From positions 1 to 10,311 of the forward strand of contig JAEZXF010000374.1 in the NCBI GenBank assembly GCA_023419995.1: a DNA stretch of 10,311 nt. The letters are read 5' to 3'. Source of the DNA: Pseudomonadota bacterium (GTDB lineage Bacteria > Pseudomonadota > Alphaproteobacteria > Rhizobiales > Rhizobiaceae). A program made the translations under genes and the position numbers. The number at the start of each line of letters is the position of its first letter. Position 1 is the first letter of the stretch. This document shows, piece after piece, positions 1 to 7,548 of the stretch. The notes beneath the pieces were generated by a model that saw nothing but the letters and a program-made list of their open reading frames with translations, made no database searches and was not told the origin of the DNA.

Positions 1-58
1 TCCGCCGCGCCGCCGGGGAAGATCCGAGGGGCCCTCCCCGCGACGGCAGCGCAGGCGA

Positions 59-475
59 TCAGGACGCGGCTTCTTCCTCGGCCGGAGCCTCGGCGGGCGC
101 GGCAGCGGCGGCGGCAGCCTCGGCGGCCTTGGCGGCAGCGGCCTCCTCGGCCTGCTTGGCGGCGGCCAGGCGCTCCTGCGCCTTCTTGCCCGGGACGCCC
201 TTGCTCGGGTTGCTGCGGGCCTCGCGGGTGGTCAGGCCGGCATCGGCGAGGAAGCGGGCGACGCGGTCGGTCGGCAGGGCGCCGTTCGACAGCCAGTGCT
301 TGACGCGCTCCTCGTCGATCTTCACGCGGTCGCCGTCCTTGGGCAGCATCGGGTTCCACGCGCCGAGCTGCTCGATGAAGCGGCCGTCGCGCGGGCTGCG
401 CACGTCGGCGACGACGATGTGGTAGTAGGGGCGCTTCTTGGAGCCAGCGCGGGCCAGACGGATCTTCAGAGCCAT
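59..475 (-). CDS. rpsP: 30S ribosomal protein S16
   Basis: Structural protein of the small ribosomal subunit that binds 16S rRNA and helps 30S assembly. The 138-residue product opens [20 protein letters not shown], the S16 signature, and residues 1-85 cover the whole S16 fold ([19 protein letters not shown] at 24-42, then the region ending near LADAGLTT). Residues 99-138 form a tail of Ala, Glu and Lys; bacterial S16 is often only 80-90 residues, and such tails are common in alphaproteobacteria. The ATG at 475 follows AGGAG at a good distance. The frame stays open upstream through the chorismate mutase gene, but S16 homology and the ribosome site fix the start. It is the last of three minus-strand genes, 47 nt after the chorismate mutase gene. 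Members of the usual rimM-trmD-rplS continuation would lie beyond the left edge; the remaining 58 nt hold no start codon in the sense strand. Confidence 0.97.
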   Translation of the reverse strand: MALKIRLARAGSKKRPYYHIVVADVRSPRDGRFIEQLGAWNPMLPKDGDRVKIDEERVKHWLSNGALPTDRVARFLADAGLTTREARSNPSKGVPGKKAQERLAAAKQAEEAAAAKAAEAAAAAAAPAEAPAEEEAAS

Positions 476-522
476 TCGATTTTCTCCTGTCGGAATGTGC
501 GTTTTCTGTTTCCTGCCGCGGC

Positions 523-864
523 TCAGGACGAGCGGGCGACGAGATCTGCGTTCTTCTCTCCCGCGGCGATCGCCTCGTGGTGGCGGATGACGTGCGGGAT
601 GATGAAGCCGAGGTATTTTTCGGTGAAGTCGGGATTGAAGCGGGCGTCCTCGGCCAGCCGGCGCAGGCGCGCGATCTGCTCGGCCTCGCGGGTCAGGTCC
701 GCCGGCGGCAGGTCGTGCTCGGCCTTGAGGCGGCTGACCTCCTCCGTGCAGCGGAAGCGCTCGGCCAGCATGTAGATGATGGCGGCGTCGATGTTGTCGA
801 TCGAGGCCCTGAGGCCGCGCAGCAGGACGCGCGCGCGCTGAACGTCGTCGTTTTCCGTCGTCAT
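523..864 (-). CDS. Chorismate mutase, AroQ type
   Basis: Predicted cytoplasmic enzyme rearranging chorismate to prephenate, the branch point to phenylalanine and tyrosine. The 113-residue, all-helical product fits the size of a free-standing AroQ domain. By eye it aligns without gaps to the E. coli PheA mutase domain: R19, R36, K47, D56, R59 and E60 match E. coli R11, R28, K39, D48, R51 and E52, so the chorismate-binding set looks complete. The position matching E. coli Q88 falls on H96 in the stretch VIRHHEAI, which needs a proper alignment. The start ATG lies 9 nt after the ffh stop, and its ribosome site (GAGGGAG) overlaps that stop codon, so translation is probably coupled to ffh. Placement between ffh and rpsP is a recurring rhizobial arrangement rather than part of an aromatic operon. 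Confidence 0.9.
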   Translation of the reverse strand: MTTENDDVQRARVLLRGLRASIDNIDAAIIYMLAERFRCTEEVSRLKAEHDLPPADLTREAEQIARLRRLAEDARFNPDFTEKYLGFIIPHVIRHHEAIAAGEKNADLVARSS

Positions 865-873
865 CTCGCTCCC

Positions 874-2454
874 TCACTTCTTCTTCGGGAAACCGGGCAG
901 GCCCGGCAGCCTGGGTCCGCCCGGCAGGCCCGGCAATCCGCCGAGGCCCGGCATGCCGCCCGGAAGCCCCTTCGGCAGCCCCTGGGGCATGCCGCCGCCG
1001 AAGCCTGCCGCCTCGGCCTGCTTCTTCAGCGCCTCGAGCTGCTTCGGGTCCATCTTCGACAGGTCCGGCATGCCGCCCATGCCGCCGAGACCACCCAGCC
1101 CCATCTTCGAGGCCAATCCGCCCATCGCGGCGCGCATCATGCCGCCGCCCTTGCCCTTGCCGCCCATGGCCTTCATCATGTCGGCCATCTGGCGGTGCAT
1201 CTTCAGGAGCTTGTTGATCTGCGCCGCATCGGTGCCGGAGCCGGCGGCGATGCGCTGCTTGCGCGAATGCTTCAGAAGGTCGGGGTTGGCGCGCTCGGCC
1301 CTGGTCATCGACTGGATGATGGCGATCTGGCGCGCGAAGGTCCGGTCGTCGAAGCCGGCGGCGGCCATCTGGTCCTTCATCTTGCCCATGCCGGGCATCA
1401 TGCCCATGATGCCGCCCATGCCGCCCATCTTCTGCATCTGGCGAAGCTGGTCGGCGAGGTCGTTCAGGTCGAACTTGCCCGACTGCATCTTCCTGGCCAT
1501 CGCCGCGGCCTTTTCCGCGTCGATGGTCTCGGCGGCCTTCTCGACCAGCGAGACGATGTCGCCCATGCCGAGGATGCGGTCGGCGATGCGCTTGGGATGG
1601 AACTCCTCCAGCGCGTCCATCTTCTCGCCGGTGCCGATCAGCTTGACCGGGCGGCCGGTGACGGCGCGCATGGAAAGAGCCGCGCCGCCGCGCCCGTCGC
1701 CGTCCATGCGGGTGAGCACCAGGCCGGTGACGCCGACGCGCTCGTTGAAGTTGCGCGCGAGGTTGACCGCGTCCTGGCCGGTCAGCGCGTCGGCGACCAG
1801 CAGGATCTCGTGCGGGCTGGAGACGGCGCGGATCTCGGCCATCTCCGCCATCAGCGGCTCGTCGATGTGGGTGCGGCCGGCGGTGTCGAGGATGACGACG
1901 TCGTGGCCGCCGAGCTTGCCGGCCTGCACGGCGCGGCGCGCGATCTCGACCGGGGTCTGGCCGGCGACGACCGGCAGCGTGGCGACGCCGGTCTGCTCGC
2001 CGAGCTGGCGAAGCTGCTCCTGCGCGGCCGGGCGGCGCGTGTCGAGCGAGGCCATCAGGACCTTCTTGCCCTGGCGCTCCGTCAGCCTTCTCGCGATCTT
2101 GGCCGTCGTGGTGGTCTTGCCCGAGCCCTGGAGGCCGCCCATCATGACGACGACCGGGGCCGGGGCGTTGAGGTCGATGCTCGCGCCTTCCGCGCCCAGC
2201 ATCTCGACCAGCTCGTCATGGACGATCTTGACGACCATCTGGCCGGGCTTGATCGACTTCAGCACCTCGGCGCCGACGGCCTTCTCGCGCACCTTGTCGA
2301 CGAAGGAGCGCACGACCTCGAGCGCCACGTCGGCCTCGATCAGCGCGCGGCGCACCTCGCGCAGCGCGGCCGAGACGTCGGCCTCCGACAGCGCGCCGCG
2401 GCCGGTCAGTCCGTTCAATATGGAACCAAGGCGTTCCTGTAGGCTCTCGAACAT
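874..2454 (-). CDS. ffh: Signal recognition particle protein Ffh (SRP54)
   Basis: GTPase that, with 4.5S RNA, binds signal sequences on nascent chains and delivers ribosomes to FtsY at the membrane. The 526-residue product shows the N domain (1-90), the G domain with P-loop [10 protein letters not shown] (106-115), DTRRPAA (138-144), DTAGR (190-194), G4 TRMDG (248-252, Arg in place of the usual Lys) and GTGEK (274-278), then the Met-rich M domain (about 310-440) with the RNA-binding motif [12 protein letters not shown] (397-408). Residues 441-526 are a low-complexity Gly/Pro/Leu/Met tail ending in PKKK, which makes the protein about 70 residues longer than E. coli Ffh (about 453). The chosen start, MFESLQERL, is the family's standard N-terminus; the frame is open 60 codons further upstream with no homology. 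It is the first gene of the ffh - chorismate mutase - rpsP cluster. Confidence 0.97.
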   Translation of the reverse strand: MFESLQERLGSILNGLTGRGALSEADVSAALREVRRALIEADVALEVVRSFVDKVREKAVGAEVLKSIKPGQMVVKIVHDELVEMLGAEGASIDLNAPAPVVVMMGGLQGSGKTTTTAKIARRLTERQGKKVLMASLDTRRPAAQEQLRQLGEQTGVATLPVVAGQTPVEIARRAVQAGKLGGHDVVILDTAGRTHIDEPLMAEMAEIRAVSSPHEILLVADALTGQDAVNLARNFNERVGVTGLVLTRMDGDGRGGAALSMRAVTGRPVKLIGTGEKMDALEEFHPKRIADRILGMGDIVSLVEKAAETIDAEKAAAMARKMQSGKFDLNDLADQLRQMQKMGGMGGIMGMMPGMGKMKDQMAAAGFDDRTFARQIAIIQSMTRAERANPDLLKHSRKQRIAAGSGTDAAQINKLLKMHRQMADMMKAMGGKGKGGGMMRAAMGGLASKMGLGGLGGMGGMPDLSKMDPKQLEALKKQAEAAGFGGGMPQGLPKGLPGGMPGLGGLPGLPGGPRLPGLPGFPKKK

Positions 2455-2539
2455 CCGCTTTTCCCGTTCCCTGCCGAATTGAGCTTCGCCAGAGAGGTAA
2501 TGGCTCCGCGCCGAGATGCAAAACCCCAAAACCGAAAAG

Positions 2540-2568
2540 CACCCGGGGGCGCATCGCGCTGCCGGGTG
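2540..2568 (-). terminator. Terminator-like hairpin in the ffh leader
   Basis: Read on the minus strand, the arms CACCCGG and CCGGGTG pair perfectly. Inside them a second helix, GCGC-GAT-GCGC, is separated by a 2x2 internal loop, so all 29 nt form one hairpin. It is followed at once by CTTTTCGGTTTT. This has the form of a Rho-independent terminator on the minus strand, yet it lies 86 nt upstream of ffh with no minus-strand gene before it until argG, which ends near 3840 beyond an oppositely oriented gene. It may end a short RNA or attenuate ffh. The plus strand has no T-tract after the stem. Confidence 0.6.
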
Positions 2569-2654
2569 TTGACCTCCGGGATCGTCGTCTCCATCAGGGG
2601 AGAAACGCCCCGGTCGGCGGCTCGGAGTTGTCACTCGTCGCAGAATTCCGCCGC

Positions 2655-2685
2655 TCTAGACAGGAAAAGCCGCCCGAAGTCAAGC
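2655..2685 (-). promoter_or_regulatory. Putative sigma-70 promoter for ffh
   Basis: On the minus strand CTTGAC (2680-2685) is a perfect match to the rhizobial -35 consensus. After a 17-nt spacer, in the register expected for the CTATAT -10 box, comes GTCTAG, a weak -10 with about three of six matches. Transcription would start near 2648, giving a leader of roughly 190 nt before ffh. No better candidate is visible nearer to the gene. The assignment is inferred from position and motif only. Confidence 0.45.
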
Positions 2686-2873
2686 TTCGCGGCCGCGAGG
2701 CCATGACGGCGACATTTTCTGCCGCGCATCCTCGGCTGGCAACACAACGGCAAGACCGTGGCGCTATGCAGCGATGCCGGGCCCGGCGAAAGCGGATCAA
2801 CCTTTCGTCAGAGAGGTGACAATGCGGGCCGCGCTTGGCAGAATCCCGCCCCGGAGGGCGGAATCGGGCAACG

Positions 2874-2878
2874 AGGAG
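2874..2878 (+). promoter_or_regulatory. Ribosome-binding site fixing the transglycosylase start
   Basis: AGGAG lies 6 nt before the ATG at 2885. Together with the hydrophobic signal sequence that begins right after that ATG, it favours this start over the in-frame ATGs at 2774 and 2822, which would bury the signal peptide behind an Arg-rich stretch. Confidence 0.75.
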
Positions 2879-2884
2879 ACAGGA

Positions 2885-3676
2885 ATGGCAGCAGGTTTCA
2901 GGGGCGGTATTCTCGGCGCGGCGCTGGCGGCGCTCTGCCTTTCCGGCGGCGTGGCCGAGGCGGCGAAATGCGGCAATACCGGTGCGGGCTTCGAGGCGTG
3001 GAAGGCCGACTTCGCCGGCGAGGCGCAGGCTGCCGGCGTCAGGCGGGGCGGCCTTTCCGCCCTGGCCAACGCGCAGTACGCGACGGCAACCATCAAGGCC
3101 GACCGCGCGGTCAAGAAGGCGTTCAGCGGCTCGGTGGAATCGTTCATGCAGCGCCGGGGCGCCGCGACGATCATCTCCAAGGGCCGCCAGTTCAAGAAGT
3201 CGAACGCGCAGCTCTTCAACCAGATCGAGCGCCAGTACGGCGTGCCGCCGGGGGTGCTGCTCGCCATATGGGGCATGGAGACCGGCTTCGGCTCGTTCAT
3301 GGGCAAGCAGAACACGATCTCGGCCATCGTCACGCTCGCCTACGACTGCCGCCGCCCCGACTTCTTCGCGCCGCATGCCATCGCCGCGCTGAAGCTGGTC
3401 GACAGCGGCGCCTTGAGCGCGAGCGCGGTCGGCGCCATGCACGGCGAGATCGGCCACACCCAGTTCCTGCCGGGGAACGTCCTGAAGTACGGCGTCGGCA
3501 ACAAGAACCTGCGCGACCGCGACACGGCGCTGACGTCGACGGCCAATTTCCTCCGCGCGCACGGCTGGAAGGCCGGCGCGGGCTACGACGCCAACATGGG
3601 CGCGATCGCGGGCTGGAACTCGGCCCGTGTCTACCAGCAGGCCATCGCCATCATCGGCCGCGAGATCGACAAGTGA
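2885..3676 (+). CDS. Exported lytic murein transglycosylase (SLT_2/MltB-like)
   Basis: Predicted periplasmic enzyme cleaving the MurNAc-GlcNAc bond of peptidoglycan with 1,6-anhydro product formation. Residues 1-26 of the 263-residue product form a signal peptide: a short basic start, a hydrophobic core around ILGAALAALCL, and AEA before the mature part. No lipobox is present, so it should be soluble. The catalytic acid is most likely E132 in IWGMETGFG, matching the GxET motif of MltB. GEIGHTQFLPGNVLKYG (187-203) matches the second family motif (MltB GxxGxxQFMP). C29 and C155 in the mature part could form a disulfide. There is no peptidoglycan-binding or other C-terminal domain, so this is a minimal family member. 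It is transcribed alone, divergent from ffh and convergent with argG. The family call is firm; which of several rhizobial paralogues it is cannot be told. Confidence 0.9.
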   Translation: MAAGFRGGILGAALAALCLSGGVAEAAKCGNTGAGFEAWKADFAGEAQAAGVRRGGLSALANAQYATATIKADRAVKKAFSGSVESFMQRRGAATIISKGRQFKKSNAQLFNQIERQYGVPPGVLLAIWGMETGFGSFMGKQNTISAIVTLAYDCRRPDFFAPHAIAALKLVDSGALSASAVGAMHGEIGHTQFLPGNVLKYGVGNKNLRDRDTALTSTANFLRAHGWKAGAGYDANMGAIAGWNSARVYQQAIAIIGREIDK

Positions 3677-3688
3677 CGCGCCTTCTTT

Positions 3689-3831
3689 CCTTCTCCCCGC
3701 TTGCGCGGAGAAGGTGGCCCGAAGGGCCGGATGAGGGGCGGCGGCGTCGCGAGCGGCGATGTGAAGCCTCGGAAGCCGGCTCCGCCCGTCATCTGCCTGC
3801 CGGCATCTTCTCCCCGCAAGCAGGGAGAAGA
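3689..3831. repeat. RIME-like palindromic intergenic repeat
   Basis: At the left end CCTTCTCCCCGC and GCGGAGAAGG (3689-3714) form a hairpin with a TTGC loop and a 2-nt bulge. It is followed by a smaller stem, GGCCC-GAA-GGGCC (3716-3728), and GGATGAGG. At the right end TCTTCTCCC (3806-3814) and GGGAGAAGA (3823-3831) form a related palindrome. The string of CTTCTCCCCGC, GGAGAAGGTGGC and CCGGATGAGGGGC is the look of rhizobial intergenic mosaic elements (RIME) and related repeats. It fills the gap between two convergent genes and may serve both as terminator. Identity is from recall of the family, without a search. Confidence 0.7.
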
Positions 3832-3839
3832 AAGCTGTT

Positions 3840-5063
<1,224 letters not shown>

Positions 5064-5083
5064 GTCTTCCCCGCTTCGCGCCG

Positions 5084-5131
5084 GCGGCCTGGCCGCCCGT
5101 TCAGGTTCCGCGGCCTTGCCGCCCGTTGAGG
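5084..5131. repeat. Imperfect 22-bp direct repeat in the argG leader
   Basis: Two copies, at 5084-5105 and 5110-5131, match at 20 of 22 positions and lie at a period of 26. Each starts with a near-palindrome (GCGGCCT followed by GGCCGC or TGCCGC) and continues CCGTT-N-AGG. They lie between the putative argG promoter and the argG ribosome site, about 20-70 nt before the start codon. They could be an operator or RNA structure, or a chance local duplication; the role is unknown. Confidence 0.7.
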
Positions 5132-5166
5132 ATCTGCGGCAGCGCCGCTCGTCTGGTCGGCGGCTC

Positions 5167-5194
5167 TTTTAGCAGGAATGCCGGGCCGGGCAAG
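5167..5194 (-). promoter_or_regulatory. Putative argG promoter
   Basis: On the minus strand CTTGCC (5189-5194, five of six to the rhizobial -35 CTTGAC) is followed after 16 nt by CTAAAA (5167-5172, a fair match to CTATAT). Transcription would start near 5160, placing both copies of the direct repeat in the untranslated leader. Assigned by motif and spacing only. Confidence 0.45.
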
Positions 5195-5271
5195 GGATTG
5201 CCGCAGCGGGCCGCCATGCGCGGGCGGGTTCCCGTCCCGGACCCGTTCATCTGTTTGTGAAGGCGGCGGCC

Positions 5272-5299
5272 TTGCCCGTGCGCCATTCGGCGGTAGGAT
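5272..5299 (+). promoter_or_regulatory. Putative promoter of the exported-protein gene
   Basis: TTGCCC (5272-5277) and TAGGAT (5294-5299) are separated by 16 nt. The start would fall near 5306, about 34 nt before the TTG start codon. This supports the short form of the gene, because the in-frame ATG at 5178 lies upstream of this promoter. Confidence 0.4.
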
Positions 5300-5328
5300 C
5301 GCTCTTCACCTACCGCACCATCGATTCT

Positions 5329-5334
5329 GGGGGA
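5329..5334 (+). promoter_or_regulatory. Ribosome-binding site fixing a TTG start
   Basis: GGGGGA lies 5-6 nt before TTG at 5340. The ATG at 5336 is too close to this site and opens a frame of only seven codons (stop at 5357-5359), so the TTG is the more likely start of the long frame. Confidence 0.6.
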
Positions 5335-5339
5335 AATGC

Positions 5340-6299
5340 TTGCCGACAGCATCCGGTAAAGCGCCGCGCGGCGACGGCGCGGCCCATGGCTTCGCCACGC
5401 TCCGCACCATCTTCATCGGCCTCGGCCTCGCAACCGCCGCCGTGCCGGCGCAGGCGGCCGACCGCTGGGCGGCGGACGAGTTCGCGCCCCGCGCCACCCT
5501 CCCCGCCCCCACCGGGGCGACCGCGGTGACCGGCGGCACGCTTTCCTGCGACGCGCAGCGCTGGAGCCTCGATCTCGCCCTTGCCGACGGCGCGGCGCCG
5601 GGCGACGGCATGGCGGCGCTCGACATCGACGGCCGCGCCTTCGAGACCAGGGCGACCGCGGCCGGGGACGGCATCCGCATTGTCGTGCCGCGCGCGGCCA
5701 TCGAGCCGCTCAAGGCCGGCATCCGCTTCGCCCTCGGCGCGGAGGGCGCGCTCGCGGCCGCGATCGGCAGGCCGGCCTTCCCGCTGCGCGGCTCGCGCAT
5801 CGCCATCACCGCGGCGCAGGATCGCTGCTCGCTGCGCGACATGTCGGCCTATACGCCGGTGACGTTCACGCCCTACACCTCCCATCTCGGCCTCGCGCGC
5901 GAGCTGCGGAAGGGAGACGTCGCCGCCTTCAAGGCGTCGACGGCGTCCGAGCCGGAGCTTACCGCGGCGATGGCCGAGTTCGACGGCGGGCGGCGGGTGC
6001 TGTTCACGCGGCTGTGCGGCTCGTCGTGGTACTACGGCGCCTCGGGCTGCAACATCACCGGCTTCGCCCCCGAGGCGGAAGGCGAGGGCTGGCGCGCGGT
6101 CTACGACACCGAGAACGTCCACCTGCACACCGACCCCAGGGCGGTGACCGACGGCTGGCCCGACATCGTCACCCTGCCGGCGCGCAATGTCGGCCCCGGC
6201 CTGATCTGGCGCTGGGACGGCAAGGGCTACGCCCTCAAGGGCGAGCTGCCGGAGGAGCCGGAAGCTGAATCCGGCGAGGAGACCGCCGCGCAAGATTAG
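5340..6299 (+). CDS. Uncharacterised exported protein
   Basis: I do not recognise a named family with confidence. From the TTG at 5340 the product has 319 residues. A signal peptide runs to about residue 39 (hydrophobic TIFIGLGLATAAVPA, then AQA before ADRW), so the protein should be periplasmic or secreted. The mature part has four cysteines (70, 163, 226, 237), enough for two disulfides. Residues 66-165 end in FPLRGSRIAITAAQDRCS and recall the C-terminal half of IalB proteins. Residues 182-303 form a second region with CGSSWYYGASGC (226-237), TDGWPDIVTLP (270-280) and LIWRWDGKGYAL (288-299). The tail (303-319) is acidic. The TTG start is preferred to the ATG at 5178, which would put 54 residues in front of the signal peptide and lies in the argG promoter region. 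The gene is divergent from argG and 121 nt before the exporter gene. Confidence 0.8.
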   Translation: MPTASGKAPRGDGAAHGFATLRTIFIGLGLATAAVPAQAADRWAADEFAPRATLPAPTGATAVTGGTLSCDAQRWSLDLALADGAAPGDGMAALDIDGRAFETRATAAGDGIRIVVPRAAIEPLKAGIRFALGAEGALAAAIGRPAFPLRGSRIAITAAQDRCSLRDMSAYTPVTFTPYTSHLGLARELRKGDVAAFKASTASEPELTAAMAEFDGGRRVLFTRLCGSSWYYGASGCNITGFAPEAEGEGWRAVYDTENVHLHTDPRAVTDGWPDIVTLPARNVGPGLIWRWDGKGYALKGELPEEPEAESGEETAAQD

Positions 6300-6302
6300 A
6301 GA

Positions 6303-6330
6303 GCGGGCGGCTCAGTTCATCCGCGCCCGC
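6303..6330 (+). terminator. Weak hairpin after the exported-protein gene
   Basis: GCGGGCG (6303-6309) and CGCCCGC (6324-6330) pair over seven bases around a 14-nt loop, starting 4 nt after the stop codon. There is no T-tract, so it may be only a weak or RNA-stabilising structure. Confidence 0.3.
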
Positions 6331-6420
6331 GATGGAATCGGGGCGGCCACGCCGTCATTCCCCTCGCAGGCGTCTTCGCGATGCGCTATAGGATGCCGGT
6401 TCTCATCCAGGCGCCGTCCC

Positions 6421-7071
6421 ATGACCCTCGCGAGTTTCGTGCCCGACCTTTCCGTCATCCTCCAGTTCTCGGTGGCGGTGTTCGTCATCGCCATCACGCC
6501 CGGCCCCGACATGACGCTGTTCGTCGGGCGGGCGCTCAGCCAGGGCAGGTCGGCGGGCCTCGCCTGCATGGCCGGGGCGATGACCGGCATCATGATCCAC
6601 ACGCTGCTCGTCTCGCTCGGCCTGTCGGCGCTGATCGTCGCCTCGCCGCAGGCGTTCTTCGTGCTCAAGGTGGTGGGCGCGGGCTATCTGATCTGGCTCG
6701 CCTTCCAGGCGATCCGCAGCGGCTCGGCCTTCTCGCCGGACGCGAAGCCGGAGAAGCAGCGCTCGTTCTTCCGCAACTGGGCGATGGGGCTGACGATCAA
6801 CCTGCTCAACCCGAAGATCGTGCTGTTCTTCATGACCTTCCTGCCGCAGTTCGTGACGGCGAGCGACCCTTACGCGCCGCAGAAGCTGCTGTTCCTCGGC
6901 CTGCTGTTCATCCCGCTGTCGCTGCCGGTGACGGTGCCGATGGTGCTGGCGGCGGATTCGTTCTCGGCGATGCTGAAGCGCGCGCCGCGCATCATGCGCG
7001 CCACCGACTATCTGTTCGCCGGGGTGTTCTCGGCCTTCGCCTTCAGGATCCTGACGGCCTCGGCGAAGTAG
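6421..7071 (+). CDS. LysE/RhtB-family amino acid exporter
   Basis: Predicted inner-membrane exporter driven by the proton gradient, of the family that pumps out amino acids or related small metabolites (lysine, homoserine, threonine, leucine in known members). The 216 residues give the usual family length and about six membrane segments (roughly 12-32, 43-65, 68-95, 122-142, 155-176 and 193-210). The N-terminal motif ITPGPDMTLFVGRALSQGRSAGL (25-47) and the central NLLNPKIVLFF (127-137) are diagnostic. The ATG at 6421 has only a weak ribosome site (CCAGG), and a possible -10 box, CTATAG (6386-6391), lies upstream without a good -35 partner. No LysR-type regulator lies next to it, so the substrate cannot be deduced. 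It faces the next gene, with 15 nt between the two stops. Confidence 0.92.
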   Translation: MTLASFVPDLSVILQFSVAVFVIAITPGPDMTLFVGRALSQGRSAGLACMAGAMTGIMIHTLLVSLGLSALIVASPQAFFVLKVVGAGYLIWLAFQAIRSGSAFSPDAKPEKQRSFFRNWAMGLTINLLNPKIVLFFMTFLPQFVTASDPYAPQKLLFLGLLFIPLSLPVTVPMVLAADSFSAMLKRAPRIMRATDYLFAGVFSAFAFRILTASAK

Positions 7072-7086
7072 GGCCGGCCTTTCCGG

Positions 7087-7548
7087 TCAGGCGACGTCGG
7101 CGGACGCCACGTGGCGCCGGCGCGCCACCAGCCGCCCCAGCGAGAACCAGTAGGCCGCGCCGCCGGCGAAGCCGCCGGGAAACGAGGCGGCGACCATCGT
7201 CGGCATGTCGAGGGGCGAGGCGAAGACGGCTGCGAAGATGGCGAGCGACGCCCCGGCATTGACGAGGCCGGCGACGGCATAGTCGCGCCAGCGGTCCCAT
7301 TGCCGGCTTTCGCCGAGCACGATCGCCACGACGAAGCCGGGCAGAGCGCAGGAGAACGTCCACAGGAAGCCGATCGCCAGCATGGCCGGCAGGTTGCGGA
7401 GAAGGGCATAGAAGGAGCCGTAGGCGCCGCCGTCGGGAAACGCGGCGGCGGCGAGGATCAGGCCGACGGTGACGACGACCGCGACGGACACGGCGACCGG
7501 ATAGCCGGCTGCCGCCAGGAGGAGCGTCGCGATGCCCCGCCCGTTCAA
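7087..7548 (-). CDS. Small four-helix membrane protein of unknown function
   Basis: I do not recognise this family. The 153-residue product begins at a TTG that overlaps the rlmN stop as TTGA (4-nt overlap), which implies translational coupling; GGCGAGG just upstream can serve as ribosome site. Four hydrophobic segments are visible at about 14-37, 53-79, 90-111 and 117-141, separated by short loops, among them the charged [12 protein letters not shown] (79-90). The C-terminus is basic, with [13 protein letters not shown] (141-153), so both ends are probably cytoplasmic. No catalytic motif, cysteine pair or lipobox is seen. The open frame runs much further upstream across rlmN, but that part is a shadow of rlmN. 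Coupling need not mean a shared function. Confidence 0.75.
   Translation of the reverse strand: MNGRGIATLLLAAAGYPVAVSVAVVVTVGLILAAAAFPDGGAYGSFYALLRNLPAMLAIGFLWTFSCALPGFVVAIVLGESRQWDRWRDYAVAGLVNAGASLAIFAAVFASPLDMPTMVAASFPGGFAGGAAYWFSLGRLVARRRHVASADVA

Larger units (their letters stand above)
2455..2884. other. Divergent intergenic region between ffh and the lytic transglycosylase gene
   Basis: This 430-nt gap holds the putative ffh promoter, the terminator-like hairpin and the ribosome site of the plus-strand gene. I see no convincing small protein: frames open here are low-complexity and lack homology. I looked for the signal recognition particle RNA motif (GGAAGCAGC core) on both strands and did not see it. 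No clear plus-strand promoter stands out. A second possible start for the transglycosylase (ATG at 2822, preceded by AGAGGTG) lies inside this gap. Confidence 0.5.

Noticed and set aside
1..58. Start of rimM after rpsP
   Set aside because: No start codon on the minus strand in these 58 nt; only a weak GGGG/CCCC stem around 28-39. The gene, if present, lies outside.
476..877. In-frame upstream extension of rpsP to 877
   Set aside because: Overlaps the chorismate mutase gene in another frame and is Arg/Pro-rich without homology; the S16 N-terminus and ribosome site are at 475.
577..2442. Long plus-strand open frame (621 codons) opposite ffh and the chorismate mutase gene
   Set aside because: Antisense shadow of ffh in GC-rich DNA: composition dominated by His, Ala, Arg and Asp, no domain, while the opposite strand encodes clear Ffh and chorismate mutase.
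2455..2884. Possible signal recognition particle RNA gene next to ffh
   Set aside because: The conserved GGAAGCAGC core and GGTCCGGAAGG context are absent on both strands; only an unrelated hairpin is seen.
5101..5352. Minus-strand 83-codon frame upstream of argG
   Set aside because: Runs over the argG leader repeat and both putative promoters; Arg/Pro-rich with no family features.
5310..6293. Minus-strand open frame opposite the exported-protein gene
   Set aside because: Arg/Gly-rich shadow; the plus strand has a signal peptide and patterned cysteines.
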